A DNA stretch of 64,000 nt from Cinclus cinclus (taxonomy: Eukaryota; Chordata; Aves; Passeriformes; Cinclidae): assembly GCF_963662255.1 (NCBI RefSeq), contig NW_026912178.1:124001-188000 (forward strand), in the 5' to 3' direction. Below, piece by piece: positions 34,841-47,858 of the stretch (within the stretch, counting starts at the first letter, position 1; each line of letters starts with the position of its first letter). A program made the position numbers and the translations under genes. The notes below the pieces were generated by a model. It worked only from the letters and a program-made list of their open reading frames with translations, ran no database searches and was not told where the DNA came from.

Positions 34841-37800
34841 ACCAATAGAAGCAAGGATATATTATGCCACCATGGAGGCCAAGAATCAAATGATTCATTG
34901 TGACATCAAGTGGCCTAAAAGGGCATGGGATGCATTGTGACACCACAGAGGTTAAGAGAAGCAAGGAACCATTGTGACCCAAGGGAGGCTAACAATCTAA
35001 TGATCCATTGTGACACCAGGGGTTGTAATAGGGCCAGGGATTAATTGTAACAGCATGGGGCCCAATAGAAACAAGGAGAGATTATGACACCATGGAGGCC
35101 AAGAATCAAATGATTCATTGTGACATCAAGTGGCCTAAAAGGGCATGGGATGCATTGTGACACCACAGAGGTTAAGAGAAGCAAGGAACCATTGTGACCC
35201 AAGGGAGGCTAACAATCTAATGACCCCTTGTGACACCAGGGGTTGTAAAAGGGCCAGGGATGAATTGTGAAAGCATGGGGCCCAATAAAGACATGGAAAT
35301 ATTATGACACCATAGAGGCCAAGACTCAAATGATTCATTGTAACATCAAATGGCCTAAAAGGGCATGGGATGCATTGTGACACCACAGAGGTTAAGAGAA
35401 GCAAGGAACCATTGTGACCCAATGCAGGCTAACAATCTAATTATCCCTTGTGGCACCAGGGGGTATAAAAAGGGCCAGTGATGGATTGTTACAGCACGGG
35501 AACCAATAGAAGCAAGGATCTATTATGCCACCATGGAGGCCACGAATCAAATGATTCATTGCGACATCAAGTGGCCTAAAAGGGCATGGGATGAATTGTG
35601 ACACCGCAGGGGCTAAGAGAAGCAAGGAACCATTGTGACCCAAGGGAGGCTAAAAATCTAATGATCCCTGTTGACACCAGGGGTTGTAATAGGGCCAGGG
35701 ATGAATTGTGGAAGCTTGGGGCACAATAAAAACATGGAAATATTATGACACCATAGAGGCCAAGAATCAAATGATTCATTGAAACACCAAGTGGCCTAAA
35801 AGGGCTTGAAATGCATTGTGACACCACAGAGGTTAAGAGAAGCAAGGAACCATTGTGACCCAATGCAGGCTAACAATCAAATGATCCCTTGTCACACAAG
35901 GTGTTGTAAAAGGGCCAGGGATGAATTGTGAAAGCATGGGGCCCAATAGAAGCAAGGATCTATTATGCCACCATGGAGGCCAAGAATCAAATGATTCATT
36001 GTGACATCAAGTGGCCTAAAAGGGCGTGGGATGCATTGGGACACCACAGGGGTTAAGAGAAGCAAGGATCCATTGTGACCCAATGGAGGGTAATAATCCC
36101 AGGATGCCATTTGACACCAGGGGGCGCAAAAGGTCCAGGGATGAATTGTGACATCATGGGGCCCAATAGAAACAAGGAACCATTATGCCACCATGGAGGC
36201 CAAGAATCAAATGATTCATTGTGACATCAAGTGGCCTAAAAGGGCATGGGATGCATTGTGACACCACAGAGGTTAAGAGAAGCAAGGCACCATTGTGACC
36301 CAATGCAGGCTAACAATCTAATGATCCCTTGTGGCACCAGGGGGTATAAAGAGGCCCAGTGATGGATTGTTACAGCACGGGGATCAATAGAAGCAAGGAT
36401 CTATTATGCCACCATGGAGGCCAAGAATCAAATGATTCATTGTAACATGAAGTGGCCAAAAAGTGCATTGGATGCATTGTGACACCACAGGGGTTAAGAG
36501 AAGCAAGGAACCATTGTGACCCAATGGAGGCTATCAATCTAATGATCCCTTGTGACACCAATGGGCCTAAGAGGGCCAGTGATGAATTGTGAAAGCATGG
36601 GGCCCAATTAAAACCTGGTACAATTATGCCACCATGGAGGCCAAGACTCAAATGATTCATTGTAACACCAATTGGCCTAAAAGGGCTTGGAATGCATTGT
36701 GACACCACAGGGGTTAAGAGAAGAAAGGAACCATTTTGACCCAATGTATGTTCACAATCTAATGATCCCTTGTGGCACCAGGGGGTATAAAAATGTCCAG
36801 GGATGGATTGTGACTGCATGGGGCCCAATAGAAACAAGGAACCATTATGACACCATAGAGGCCAAGAATCAAATGATTCATTGTCACACCAAGTGGCCTA
36901 AAAGGGCTTGGAATGCATTGTGACACCACAGAGGTTAAGAGAAGCAAGGAACCATTGTTACCCAAGGGAGGCTAACAATCTAATGATCCCTTGTGACACC
37001 AGGGGTTGTAATAGGGCCAGGGATGAATTGTGACAGCATGGGGCCCAATAGAAACAAGGAGCGATTATGACACCATGGAGGCCAAGAATCAAATGATTCA
37101 TTGTGACATCAAGTGGCCTAAAAGGGCATGGGATGCATTGTGACACCACTGAGGTTAAGAGAAGCAAGGAACCATTGTGACCCAAGGGAGGCTAACAATC
37201 TAATGACCCCTTGTGACACCAGTGGTTGTTAAAGGTCCAGGGATGAATTGTGAAAGCATGGGGCCCAATAAAGGCATGGAAATATTATGACACCATAGAG
37301 GTCAAGAATCAAGTGATTCATTGTAACACCAAGTGGCCTAAAAGGGCATGGGATGCATTGTGACACCTCTGAGGTTAAGAGAAGCAAGGAACCATTGAGA
37401 CCCAATGCAGGCTAACAATCTAATGATCCCTTGTGGCACCAGGGGGTATAAAAAGGCCCAGTGATGGATTGTTACAGCACGGGGACCAATAGAAGCAAGG
37501 ATCTATTATGCCACCATGGAGGCCAATAATCAAATGATTCATTGTGACATCAAGTGGCCTAAAAGGGCATGGGATGCATTGTGACACCACAGAGGTTACG
37601 AGAAGCAAGGAACCATTGTGACCCAAGGGAGGCTAACAATCTAATGATCCATTGTGACACCAGGGGTTGTAATAGGGCCAGGGATGAATTGTAACAGCAT
37701 GGGGCCCAATAGAAACAAGGAGAGATTATGACACCATGGAGGCCAAGAATCAAATGATTCATTGTGACATCAAGTGGCCTAAAAGGGCATGGGATGCATT

Positions 37801-39282
37801 GTGACACCACAGAGGTTAAGAGAAGCAAGGAACCATTGTGACCCAAGGGAGGCTAACAATCTAATGATCCCTTGTGACTCCAATGGTTCTAAGAGGGCCA
37901 GGGATGAATTGTGAAAGAATGGGGCCCAATTAAAACCTGGTACAATTATGCCACCATGGAGGCCAAGGCTCAAATGATTCATTGTAACACCAAGTGGCCT
38001 AAAAGGGCTTGGAATGCATTGTGACACCACAGGGGTTAAGAGAAGCAAGGAACCATTGTGACCCAATGCAGGCTAACAATCTAATGATCCCTTGTGGCAC
38101 CAGGGGGTATAAAAATGGCCAGGGATGAATTGTAACAGCATGGGGCCCAATAGAAACAAGGAACCATTATGACACCATAGAGGCCAAGAATCAAATGATT
38201 CATTGTGACATCAAGTGGCCTAAAAGGGCATGGGATGCATTGTGACACCACAGAGGTTAAGAGAAGCAAGGAACCATTGTTACCCAAGGGAGGCTAACAA
38301 TCTAATGATCCATCGTGACACCAGGGGTTGTAATAGGACCAGGGATGAATTGTGAAAGCATGGGGCCCAATAGAAGCAAAGATCTATTATGCCACCATGG
38401 AGGCCAAGATTCAAATGATTCATTGTGACACCAAGAGGCCTAAAAGGGCATGGGATGCATTGTGACACCACAGAGGTTAAGAGAAGCAAGGAACCATTGT
38501 GACCCAAGGGAGGCTAACAATCTAATGATCCCTTGTGGCACCAGGGGGTATAAAAAGCGTCAGGGATGAATTGTGACAGCATGGGGCCCAATAGATACAA
38601 GGAGAGATTATGACACCATGGAGGCCAAGAATCAAATGATTCATTGTGACATCAAGTGGCCTAAAAGGGCATGGGATGCATTGTGACACCACAGAGGTTA
38701 AGAGAAGCAAGGAACCATTGTGACCCAATGGAGGCTGACAATCTAATGATCCCTTGTGGCACCAGGGGGTATAAAAAGCGTCAGGGATGGATTGTTGTAG
38801 CACGGGGACCAATAGAAACAAGGATCTATTATGCCACCATGGAGGCCAACCATCAAATGATTCATTGTGACATCAAGTGGCCTAAAAGGGCATGGGATGC
38901 ATTGCGACACCACAGGGGTTAAGAGAAGCAAGGAACCCTTGCGACTCAAGGGAGGCTAACAATCTAATGGTCCCTTGTGACACCAGGGGTTGTGAAAGGG
39001 CCAGGGATGAATTGTGAAAGCATGGGGCCCAATAAAGACATGGAAATATTATGACACCATCGAGGCCAAGAATCAAATAGTTCATTGTAACACCAAGTGG
39101 CCTAAAAGGGCATGGGATGTATTGTGACACCACAGAGGTTAAGAGAAGCAAGGCAACATTGTGACCCAATGAAGGCTAACAATCTAATGATCCCTTGTGA
39201 CACCAGGGTTTGTAAAAGGCCCAGTGATGGAATGTTACAGCACGGGGACCAATAGAAGCAAGGATCTATTATGCCACCATGG
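34841..39282 (+). repeat. Mixed C/D/E/F segment without a clean HOR
   Basis: It contains F-like monomers with AACAAGGAGAGATTATG, a G monomer near 35,890, and one exact CTCF-like 13-mer (36,115-36,127). A C-D-E run at 36,300-36,960 matches 33,880-34,540 at a 2,424-bp offset. C monomers near 38,540 and 38,770 carry AAAAAGCGTCAGGG in place of AAAAAGGGCCAGGG. This is the transition into the A/B-rich right half. Confidence 0.78.
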
Positions 39283-42200
39283 AGGCCAAGAATCAAATGA
39301 TTCATTGTGACATCAAGTGGCCTAAAAGGGCATGGGATGCATTGTGACACCACTGAGGTTAAGAGAAGCAAGGAACCATTGTGACCCAAGGGAGGCTAAC
39401 AATCTAATGATCCCTTGTGGCACCAGGGGGTATAAAAAGCGTCAGGGATGGATTGTTACAGCACGGGGACCAATAGAATCAAGGAACGATTATGCCACCA
39501 TGGAGGCCAAGAATCAAATGATTCATTGTAACATGAAGTGGCCAAAAAGTGCATGGGATGCATTGTGACACCACAGGGGTTAAGAGAAGCAAGGAACCAT
39601 TGTGACCCAATGCAGGCTAACAATCTAAGAATCCCTCTTGACACCAGGGGGCGCAAAAGGACCACGGATGAACTGTGACAGCATGGGGACCTATAGAAGC
39701 AAGGATCTATTATGTCACCATGAAGGCCAAGAATCAAATGATTCATTGTGACATCAAGTGGCCTAAAAGGGCTTGGAATGCATTGTGTCACCACAGAGTT
39801 TAAGAGAAGCAGGGAACCATTGTGACCCAAGGGAGGCTAACAATCTAATGATCCCCTGGGACACCAGGGGTTGTAATAGGGCCAGGGATGTATTGTGAAA
39901 GCATGGGGCCCAAGAAAGTCATGGAAACATTATGATACCATAGAGGCCAAGACTCAAATGATTCATTGTAACACCAAGTGGCCTAAAAGGGCATGGGATG
40001 CATTGTGACACCACAGAGGTTAAGAGAAGCAAGGAACCATTGTGACCCAATGCAGGCTAACAATCTAAGAATCCCTTTTGACAACGGGGGCTCAAAAGGA
40101 CCACGGATGAACTGTGACAGCATGGGGACCTATAGAAGCAAGGATCTATTATGACACCATGAAGGCCAAGAATCAAATGATTCATTGTGACATCAAGTGG
40201 CCTAAAAGGGCATGGGATGCATTGTGACACCACAGAGGTTAAGAGAAGCAAGGCACCATTGTGACCCAATGCAGGCTAACAATCTAATGATCCCTTGTGA
40301 CACCAGGGTTTGTAAAAGGCCCAGTGATGGAATGTTACAGCACGGGGACCAATAGAAGCAAGGATCTATTATGCCACACTGGAGGCCAAGAATCAAATGA
40401 TTCATTGTGACATCAAGTGGCCTAAAAGGGCATGGGATGCATTGTTACACCACAGGGGTTAAGAGAAGAAAGGAACCATTGTAACCCAAGGGAGGCTAAC
40501 AATCTAATGATCCCTTGTGGCACCAGGGGTTATAAAAAGGGCCAGGGATGGATTGTTGTATCACGGGGACCAATAGAAGCAAGGATCTATTATGCCACCA
40601 TGGAGGCCAAGAATCAAATGATTCATTGTGACATCAAGTGGGCTAAAAGGGCATGGGATGCATTGTGACACCACAGAGGTTAAGAGAAGCAAGGCACCAT
40701 TGTGACCCAATGCAGGCTAACAATCTAATGATCCCTTGTGACACCAGGGGTTGTAAAAGGCCCAGTGATGTATTGTTACAGCACGGGGACCAATAGAAGC
40801 AAGGATCTATTATGACACCATGGAGGCCAAGAATCAAATGATTCATTGCGACATCAAGTGGCCTAAAAGGGCATGGGATGCATTGTGACACCACAGAGGT
40901 TAAGAGAAGCAAGGAACCATTGTGACCCAATGCAGGCTAAGAATCTAAGAATCCCTTTTGGCACCAGGGGGCGCAAAAGGACCACGGATGAACTGTGACA
41001 GCATGGGGATCTGTAGAAGCAAGGATCTATTATGACACCATGAAGGCCAAGAATCAAATGATTCATTGTGACATCAAGTGGCCTAAAAGGGCTTGGAATG
41101 CATTGTGACACCACAGAGGTTAAGAGAAGCAAGGAACCATTGTGACCCAAGGGAGGCTAACAATCTAATGATCCATTGTGACACCAGGGGTTGTAATAGG
41201 GCCAGGGATGAATTGTGAAAGCATGGAGCCCAAGAAAAACATGGAAACATTATGACACCATAGAGGCCAAGACTCAAATGATTCATTGTAACACCAAGTG
41301 GCCTAAAAGGGCATGGGATGCATTGTGACACCACAGAGGTTAAGAGAAGCAAGGAACCATTGTGACCCAATGCAGGCTAACAATCTAAGAATCCCTTTTG
41401 ACACCAGGGGGTGCAAAAGGACCACGGATGAACTGTGAAAGCATGGGGACCTATAGAAGCAAGGATCTATTATGACACCATGAAGGCCAAGAATCAAATG
41501 ATTCATTGTGACATCAAGTGGCCTAAAAGGGCATGGAATGCATTGTGACACCACAGAGGTTAAGAGAATCAGGGAACCATTGTGACCCAAGGGAGGCTAA
41601 CAATCTAATGATCCATTGTGAAACCACAGGTTGTAATAGGGCCAGGGATGAATTGTGAAAGCATGGGGCACAATTAATCATGGAAATATTATGACACCAT
41701 AGAGGCCAAGACTCAAATGATTCATTGTAACACCAAGTGGCCTAAAAGGGCATGGGATGCATTGTGACACCACAGAGGTCAAGAGAAGCAAGGAACCATT
41801 GTGACCCAAGGGAGGCTAACAATCTAATGATCCATTGTGACACCAGGGGTTGTAATAGGGCCAGGGATGAATTGTGAGATCATGGGGCCCAAGAACAACA
41901 TGGAAACATTTTGACACCATAGAGGCCAAGACTCAAATGATTCATTGTAACACCAAGTGGCCTAAAAGGGCATGGGATGTATTGTGACACCACAGGGGTT
42001 AAGAGAAGCAAGGAACCATTGTGACCCAATGCAGGCTAACAATCTAAGGATCCCTGCTGACACCAGGGGGCGAAAAAGGACCACGGATGAACTGTGACGG
42101 CATGGGGACCTATAGAAGCAAGGATCTATTATGACACCATGAAGGCCAAGAATCAAATGATTCATTGTGACATCAAGTGGCGTAAAAGGGCTTGGAATGC

Positions 42201-45200
42201 ATTGTGACACCACAGAGGTTAAGAGAAGCAAGGAACCATTGTGACCCAAGGGAGGCTAACAATCTAATGATCCATTGTGACACCAGGGGTTGTAATAGGG
42301 CCAGGGATGAATTGTGAAAGCATGGGGCCCAAGAAAAACATGGAAACATTATGACACCATAGAGGCCAAGAATCAAATGATTCATTGTGACATCAAGTGG
42401 CGTAAAAGTGCATGGGATGCATTGTGACACCACTGAGGTTAAGAGAAGCAAGGAACCTTTGTGACCCAATGCAGGCTAACAATCTAAGCATCCCTTTTGA
42501 CACCAGGGGGCGCAAAAGGACCACGGATGAACTGTGACAGCATGGGGACCTATAGAAGCAAGGATCTATTATGACACCATGAAGGCCAAGAATCAAACGA
42601 TTCATTGTGACATCAAGTGGCCTAAAAGGGCATGGGATGCATTGTGACACCACAGAGGTTAAGAGAAGCAAGGAACCATTGTGACCCAATGCAGGCTAAC
42701 AATCTAATGATCCATTGAGACACCAGGGGTTGTAATAGGGCCAGGGATGAATTGTGAAAGCATGGGGCCCAAGAAAAACATGGAAACATTATGACACCAT
42801 AGAGGCCAAGACTCAAATGATTCATTGTAACACCAAGTGGCCTAAAAGGGCATGGGATGCATTGTGACACCACAGGGGTTAAGAGAAGCAAGGAACCATT
42901 GTGACCCAATGCAGGCTAACAATGTAAGAATCCCTTTTGACACCAGGGGGCGCAAAAGGACCACGGATGAACTGTGACAGCATGGGGACCTATAGAAGCA
43001 AGGATCTATTATGACACCATGAAGGCCAAGAATCAAATGATTCATTGTGACATCAAGTAGCGTAAAAGGGCATGGGATGCATTGTGACACCACAGAGGTT
43101 AAGAGAAGCAAGGCACCATTGTGACCCAATGCAGGCTAACAATCTAAGAATCCCTTTTGACACCAGGGGGCGCAAAAGGACCACGGATGAACTGTGACAA
43201 CATGGGGACCTATAGAAGCAAGGATCTATTATGACACCATGAAGGCCAAGAATCAAATGATTCATTGTGACATCAAGTGGCCTAAAAAGTCTTGGAATGC
43301 ATTGTGACACCACAGAGGTTAAGAGAAGCAAGGAACCATTGTGACCCAAGGGAGGCTAACAATCTAATGATCCATTGTGACACCAGGGGTTGTAATAGGG
43401 CCAGGGATGAATTGTGAAAGCATGGGGCCCAAGAAAAACATGCAAACATTCTGACACCATAGAGGCCAAGAATCAAATGATTCATTGTGACATCAAGTGG
43501 CGTAAAAGTGCATGGGGTGCATTGTGACACCACAGAGGTTAAGAGAAGCAAGGAACCTTTGTGACCCAATGCATGCTAACAATCTAAGAATCCCTTTTGA
43601 CACCAGGGGGCGCAAAAGGACCACAGATGAACTGTGACAACATGGGGACCTATAGAAGCAAGGATCTATTATGACACCATGAAGGCCAAGAATCAAATGA
43701 TTCATTGTGACATCAAGTGGCCTAAAAGGGCTTGGAATGCATTGTGACACCACAGAGGTTAAGAGAAGCAAGGAACCATTGTGACCCAAGGGAGGCTAAC
43801 AATCTAATGATCCATTGTGACACCAGGGGTTGTAATAGGGCCAGGGATGAATTGTGAAAGCATGGGGCCCAAGAAAAACATGGAAATATTATGACACCAT
43901 AGAGGCCAAGACACAAATAATTCATTGTAACACCAAGTGGCCTAAAAGGGCATGAGATGCATTGTGACACCACAGAGGTTAAGACAAGCAAGGAACCATT
44001 GTGACCCAATGCAGGTTAACTATCTAAGATTCCCTTTTGACACCAGGGGGCGCAAAAGGACCACGGATGAACTGTGACAGCATGGGGACCTATAGAAGCA
44101 AGGATCTATTATGACACCATGAAGGCCAAGAATCAAATGATACATTGTGACATCAAGTGGCCTAAAAGGGCATGGGATTCATTGTGACACCACAGAGGTT
44201 AAGAGAAGCAAGGAACCATTGTGACCCAAGGGAGGCTAACAATCTAATGATCCATTGTGACACCAGGGGTTGTAATAGGGCCAGGGGTGAATTGTGAAAG
44301 CATGGAGCCCAAGAAAAACATGGAAATATTTTGACACCATAGAGGCCAAGACTCAAATGATTCATTGTAACACCAAGTGGCCTAAAAGGGCATGGGATGC
44401 ATTGTGACACCACAGAGGTTAAGAGAAGCAAGGAACAATTGTGATCCAAGGGAGGTTAACAATCTAATGATCCCCTGGGACACCAGGGGTTGTAATAGGG
44501 CCAGGGATGAATTGTGACAGCATGGGGCACAATAAATCATGGAAATATTAGGACACCATAGAGGCCAAGACTCAAATGATTCATTGTAACACCAAGTGGC
44601 CTAAAAGGGCATGGTATGCATTGTGACACCACAGAGGTTAAGAGAAGCAAGGAACCATTGTGACCCAATGGAGGCTAACAATCTAAGAATCCCTTTTGAC
44701 ACCAGGGGGCGCAAAAGGACCACGGATGAACTGTGACAGCATGGGGACCTATAGAAGCAAGGATCTATTATGACACCATGAAGGCCAAGAATCAAATGAT
44801 TCATTGTGACATCAAGTGGCTTAAAAGGGCTTGGAATGCATTGTGACACCACAGAGGTTAAGAGAAGCAAGGAACCATTGTGGCCCAAGGGACGCTAACA
44901 ATCTAATGATCCATTGTGACACCAGGGGTTGTAATAGGGCCAGGGATGAATTGTGAAAGCATGGAGCCCAAGAAAATCATGGAAACATTTTGACACCATA
45001 GAGGCCAAGACTCAAATGATTCATTGTAACACCAAGTGGCCTAAAAGGGCATGAGATGCATTGTGACACCACAGAGGTTAAGACAAGCAAGGAACCATTG
45101 TGACCCAATGCAGGCTAACTATCTAAGATTCCCTTTTGACACCAGGGGGCGCAAAAGGACCACGGATGAACTGTGACAGCATGGGGACCTATAGAAGCAA

Positions 45201-47858
45201 GGATCTATTATGACACCATGAAGGCCAAGAATCAAATGATACATTGTGACATCAAGTGGCCTAAAAGGGCATGGGATTCATTGTGACACCACAGAGGTTA
45301 AGAGAAGCAAGGAACCATTGTGACCCAAGGGAGGCTAACAATCTAATGATCCATTGTGACACCAGGGGTTGTAATAGGGCCAGGGGTGAATTGTGAAAGC
45401 ATGGAGCCCAAGAAAAACATGGAAATATTTTGACACCATAGAGGCCAAGACTCAAATGATTCATTGTAACACCAAGTGGCCTAAAAGGGCATGGGATGCA
45501 TTGTGACACCACAGAGGTTAAGAGAAGCAAGGAACAATTGTGATCCAAGGGAGGTTAACAATCTAATGATCCCCTGGGACACCAGGGGTTGTAATAGGGC
45601 CAGGGATGAATTGTGACAGCATGGGGCACAATAAATCATGGAAATATTAGGACACCATAGAGGCCAAGACTCAAATGATTCATTGTAACACCAAGTGGCC
45701 TAAAAGGGCATGGTATGCATTGTGACACCACAGAGGTTAAGAGAAGCAAGGAACCATTGTGACCCAATGGAGGCTAACAATCTAAGAATCCCTTTTGACA
45801 CCAGGGGGCGCAAAAGGACCACGGATGAACTGTGACAGCATGGGGACCTATAGAAGCAAGGATCTATTATGACACCATGAAGGCCAAGAATCAAATGATT
45901 CATTGTGACATCAAGTGGCTTAAAAGGGCTTGGAATGCATTGTGACACCACAGAGGTTAAGAGAAGCAAGGAACCATTGTGGCCCAAGGGACGCTAACAA
46001 TCTAATGATCCATTGTGACACCAGGGGTTGTAATAGGGCCAGGGATGAATTGTGAAAGCATGGAGCCCAAGAAAATCATGGAAACATTTTGACACCATAG
46101 AGGCCAAGACTCAAATGATTCATTGTAACACCAAGTGGCCTAAAAGGGCATGGGATGCATTGTGACACCACAGAGGTTAAGAGAAGCAGGGAACCATTGT
46201 GACCCAATGCAGGCTAACAATCTAAGAATCCCTTTTGACACCAGGGGGCGCAAAAGGACCACGGATGAACTGTGACAGCATGGGGACCTATAGAAGCAAG
46301 GATCTATTATGACACCATGAAGGCCAAGAATCAAATGATTCATTGTGACATCAAGTGGCCTAAAAGGGCTTGGAATGCATTGTGACACCACAGAGGTTAA
46401 GAGAAGCAAGGAACCATTGTGACCCAAGGGAGGTTAACAATCTAATGATCCATTGTGACACCAGGGGTTGTAATAGGGCCAGGGATGAATTGTGAAAGCA
46501 TAGGGCCCAAGAAAAACATGGAAACATTATGACAACATAGAGGCCAAGACTCAAATGATTCATTGTATTACCAAGTGGCCTAAAAGGGCATGGGATGCAT
46601 TGTGACACCACAGAGGTTAAGAGAAGCAAGGGACCATGGTGACCCAATGCAGGCTAACTATCCAAGATTCCCTTTTGACACCAGGGGCGCAAAAGGACCA
46701 CGGATGAACTGTGACAGCATGGGGACCTATAGAAGCAAGGATCTATTATGACACCATGAAGGCCAAGAATCAAATGATTCATTGTGACATCAAGTGGCCT
46801 AAAAGGGCTTGGAATGCATTGTGACACCACAGAGGTTAAGAGAAGCAAGGAACCATTGTGACCCAAGGGAGGCTAACAATTTAATGATCCATTGTGACAC
46901 CAGGGGTTGTAATAGGGCCAGGGATGAATTGTGAAAGCATGGAGCCCAAGAAAAACATGGAAACATTATGACACCATAGAGGCCAAGACTCAAATGATTC
47001 ATTGTAATACCAAGTGGCCTAAAAGGGCATGGGATGCATTGTGACACCACAGAGGTTAAGAGAAGCAGGGAACCATTGTGACCCAATGCAGGCTAACAAT
47101 CTAAGCATCCCTTTTGACACCAGGGGGCGCAAAAGGACCACGGATGAACTGTGACAGCATGGGGACCTATAGAAGCAAGGATCTATTACGACACCATGAA
47201 GGCCAAGAATCAAACGATTCATTGTGACATCAAGGGCCTAAAAGGGCATGGGATGCATTGTGACACCACAGAGGTTAAGAGAAGCAAGGAACCATTGTGA
47301 CCCAATGCAGGCTAAGAATCTAAGAATCCCTTTTGACACCAGGGGGCGCAAAAGGACCACGGATGAACTGTGACAGCATGGGGACCTATAGAAGCAAGGA
47401 TCTATTATGACACCATGAAGGAAAAGAATCAAATGATTCATTGTGACATCAAGTGGCCTAAAAGGGCTTGGAATGCATTGTGACACCACAGAGGTTAAGA
47501 GAAGCAAGGAGCCATTGTGACCCAAGGGAGGCTAACAATCTAATGATCCATTGTGACACCAGGGGGTGTAATAGGGCCAGGGATGAATTGTGAAAGCATG
47601 GGGCCCAAGAAAAACATGGAAACATTATGACAACATAGAGGCCAAGACTCAAATGATTCATTGTATTACAAAGTGGCCTATAAGGGCATGGGATGTATTG
47701 TGACACCACAGGGGTTAAGAGAAGCAAGGAACCATTGTGACCCAATGCAGGCTAACAATCTAAGGATCCCTGCTGACACCAGGGGGCGCAAAAGGACCAC
47801 GGATGAACTGTGACGGCATGGGGACCTATAGAAGCAAGGATCTATTATGACACCATGA
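39283..47858 (+). repeat. Large HOR R, copy 1 (8,576 bp)
   Basis: From 39,283 onward the sequence repeats at a distance of 8,576 bp. The shared stretch starts right after CCATGG (39,282) versus CCATGA (47,858). The unit begins with C-type monomers (TATAAAAAGCGTC near 39,431) and changes to A/B dimers. Copy 1 carries an extra tandem 1,099-bp duplication and lacks one A monomer present near 53,940. The offset therefore changes from 8,576 to 7,477 and then about 7,698 bp toward its right end. Confidence 0.88.
43920..46117 (+). repeat. 1,099-bp tandem duplication inside HOR R copy 1
   Basis: 43,920-45,018 and 45,019-46,117 are five-monomer copies with the order A, B, B', A, B, marked by rare variants: TTAAGACAAGC, ATGATACATTG, ATGGGATTCATTG, AACAATTGTGATCC and GGACGCTAAC. 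Reading both copies I see one difference, T at 44,016 versus C at 45,115. Copy 2 of the large HOR has this segment only once, so the duplication is younger than the 8.6-kb amplification. Confidence 0.9.

Larger units (their letters stand above)
24510..36127 (+). promoter_or_regulatory. CTCF-like sites in the C-rich territory: 2 exact, 5 CpG-lost
   Basis: Only two exact 13-mers are present, at 29,362 and 36,115. Five copies read CACCAGGGGGCGT, at 24,510, 26,936, 28,922, 31,267 and 33,472. These five sit at one HOR position next to the AATAATCCCAGGA/GTCCC segment. Most monomers here carry the TATA-like version of the slot instead. Confidence 0.5.
23416..39439 (+). promoter_or_regulatory. Territory dense in TATA-like motifs
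   Basis: C and E monomers with TATAAAAAG, TATAAAAAT or TATAAAAGG occur repeatedly here, first at 23,416, 23,857 and 24,299, and last at 39,431. Many lie one to three monomers apart. Related monomers in the same span read GGTTGTAAAAGGCCC or GGGATATAAAAATT. The territory coincides with near absence of the exact CTCF-like 13-mer. Confidence 0.4.
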
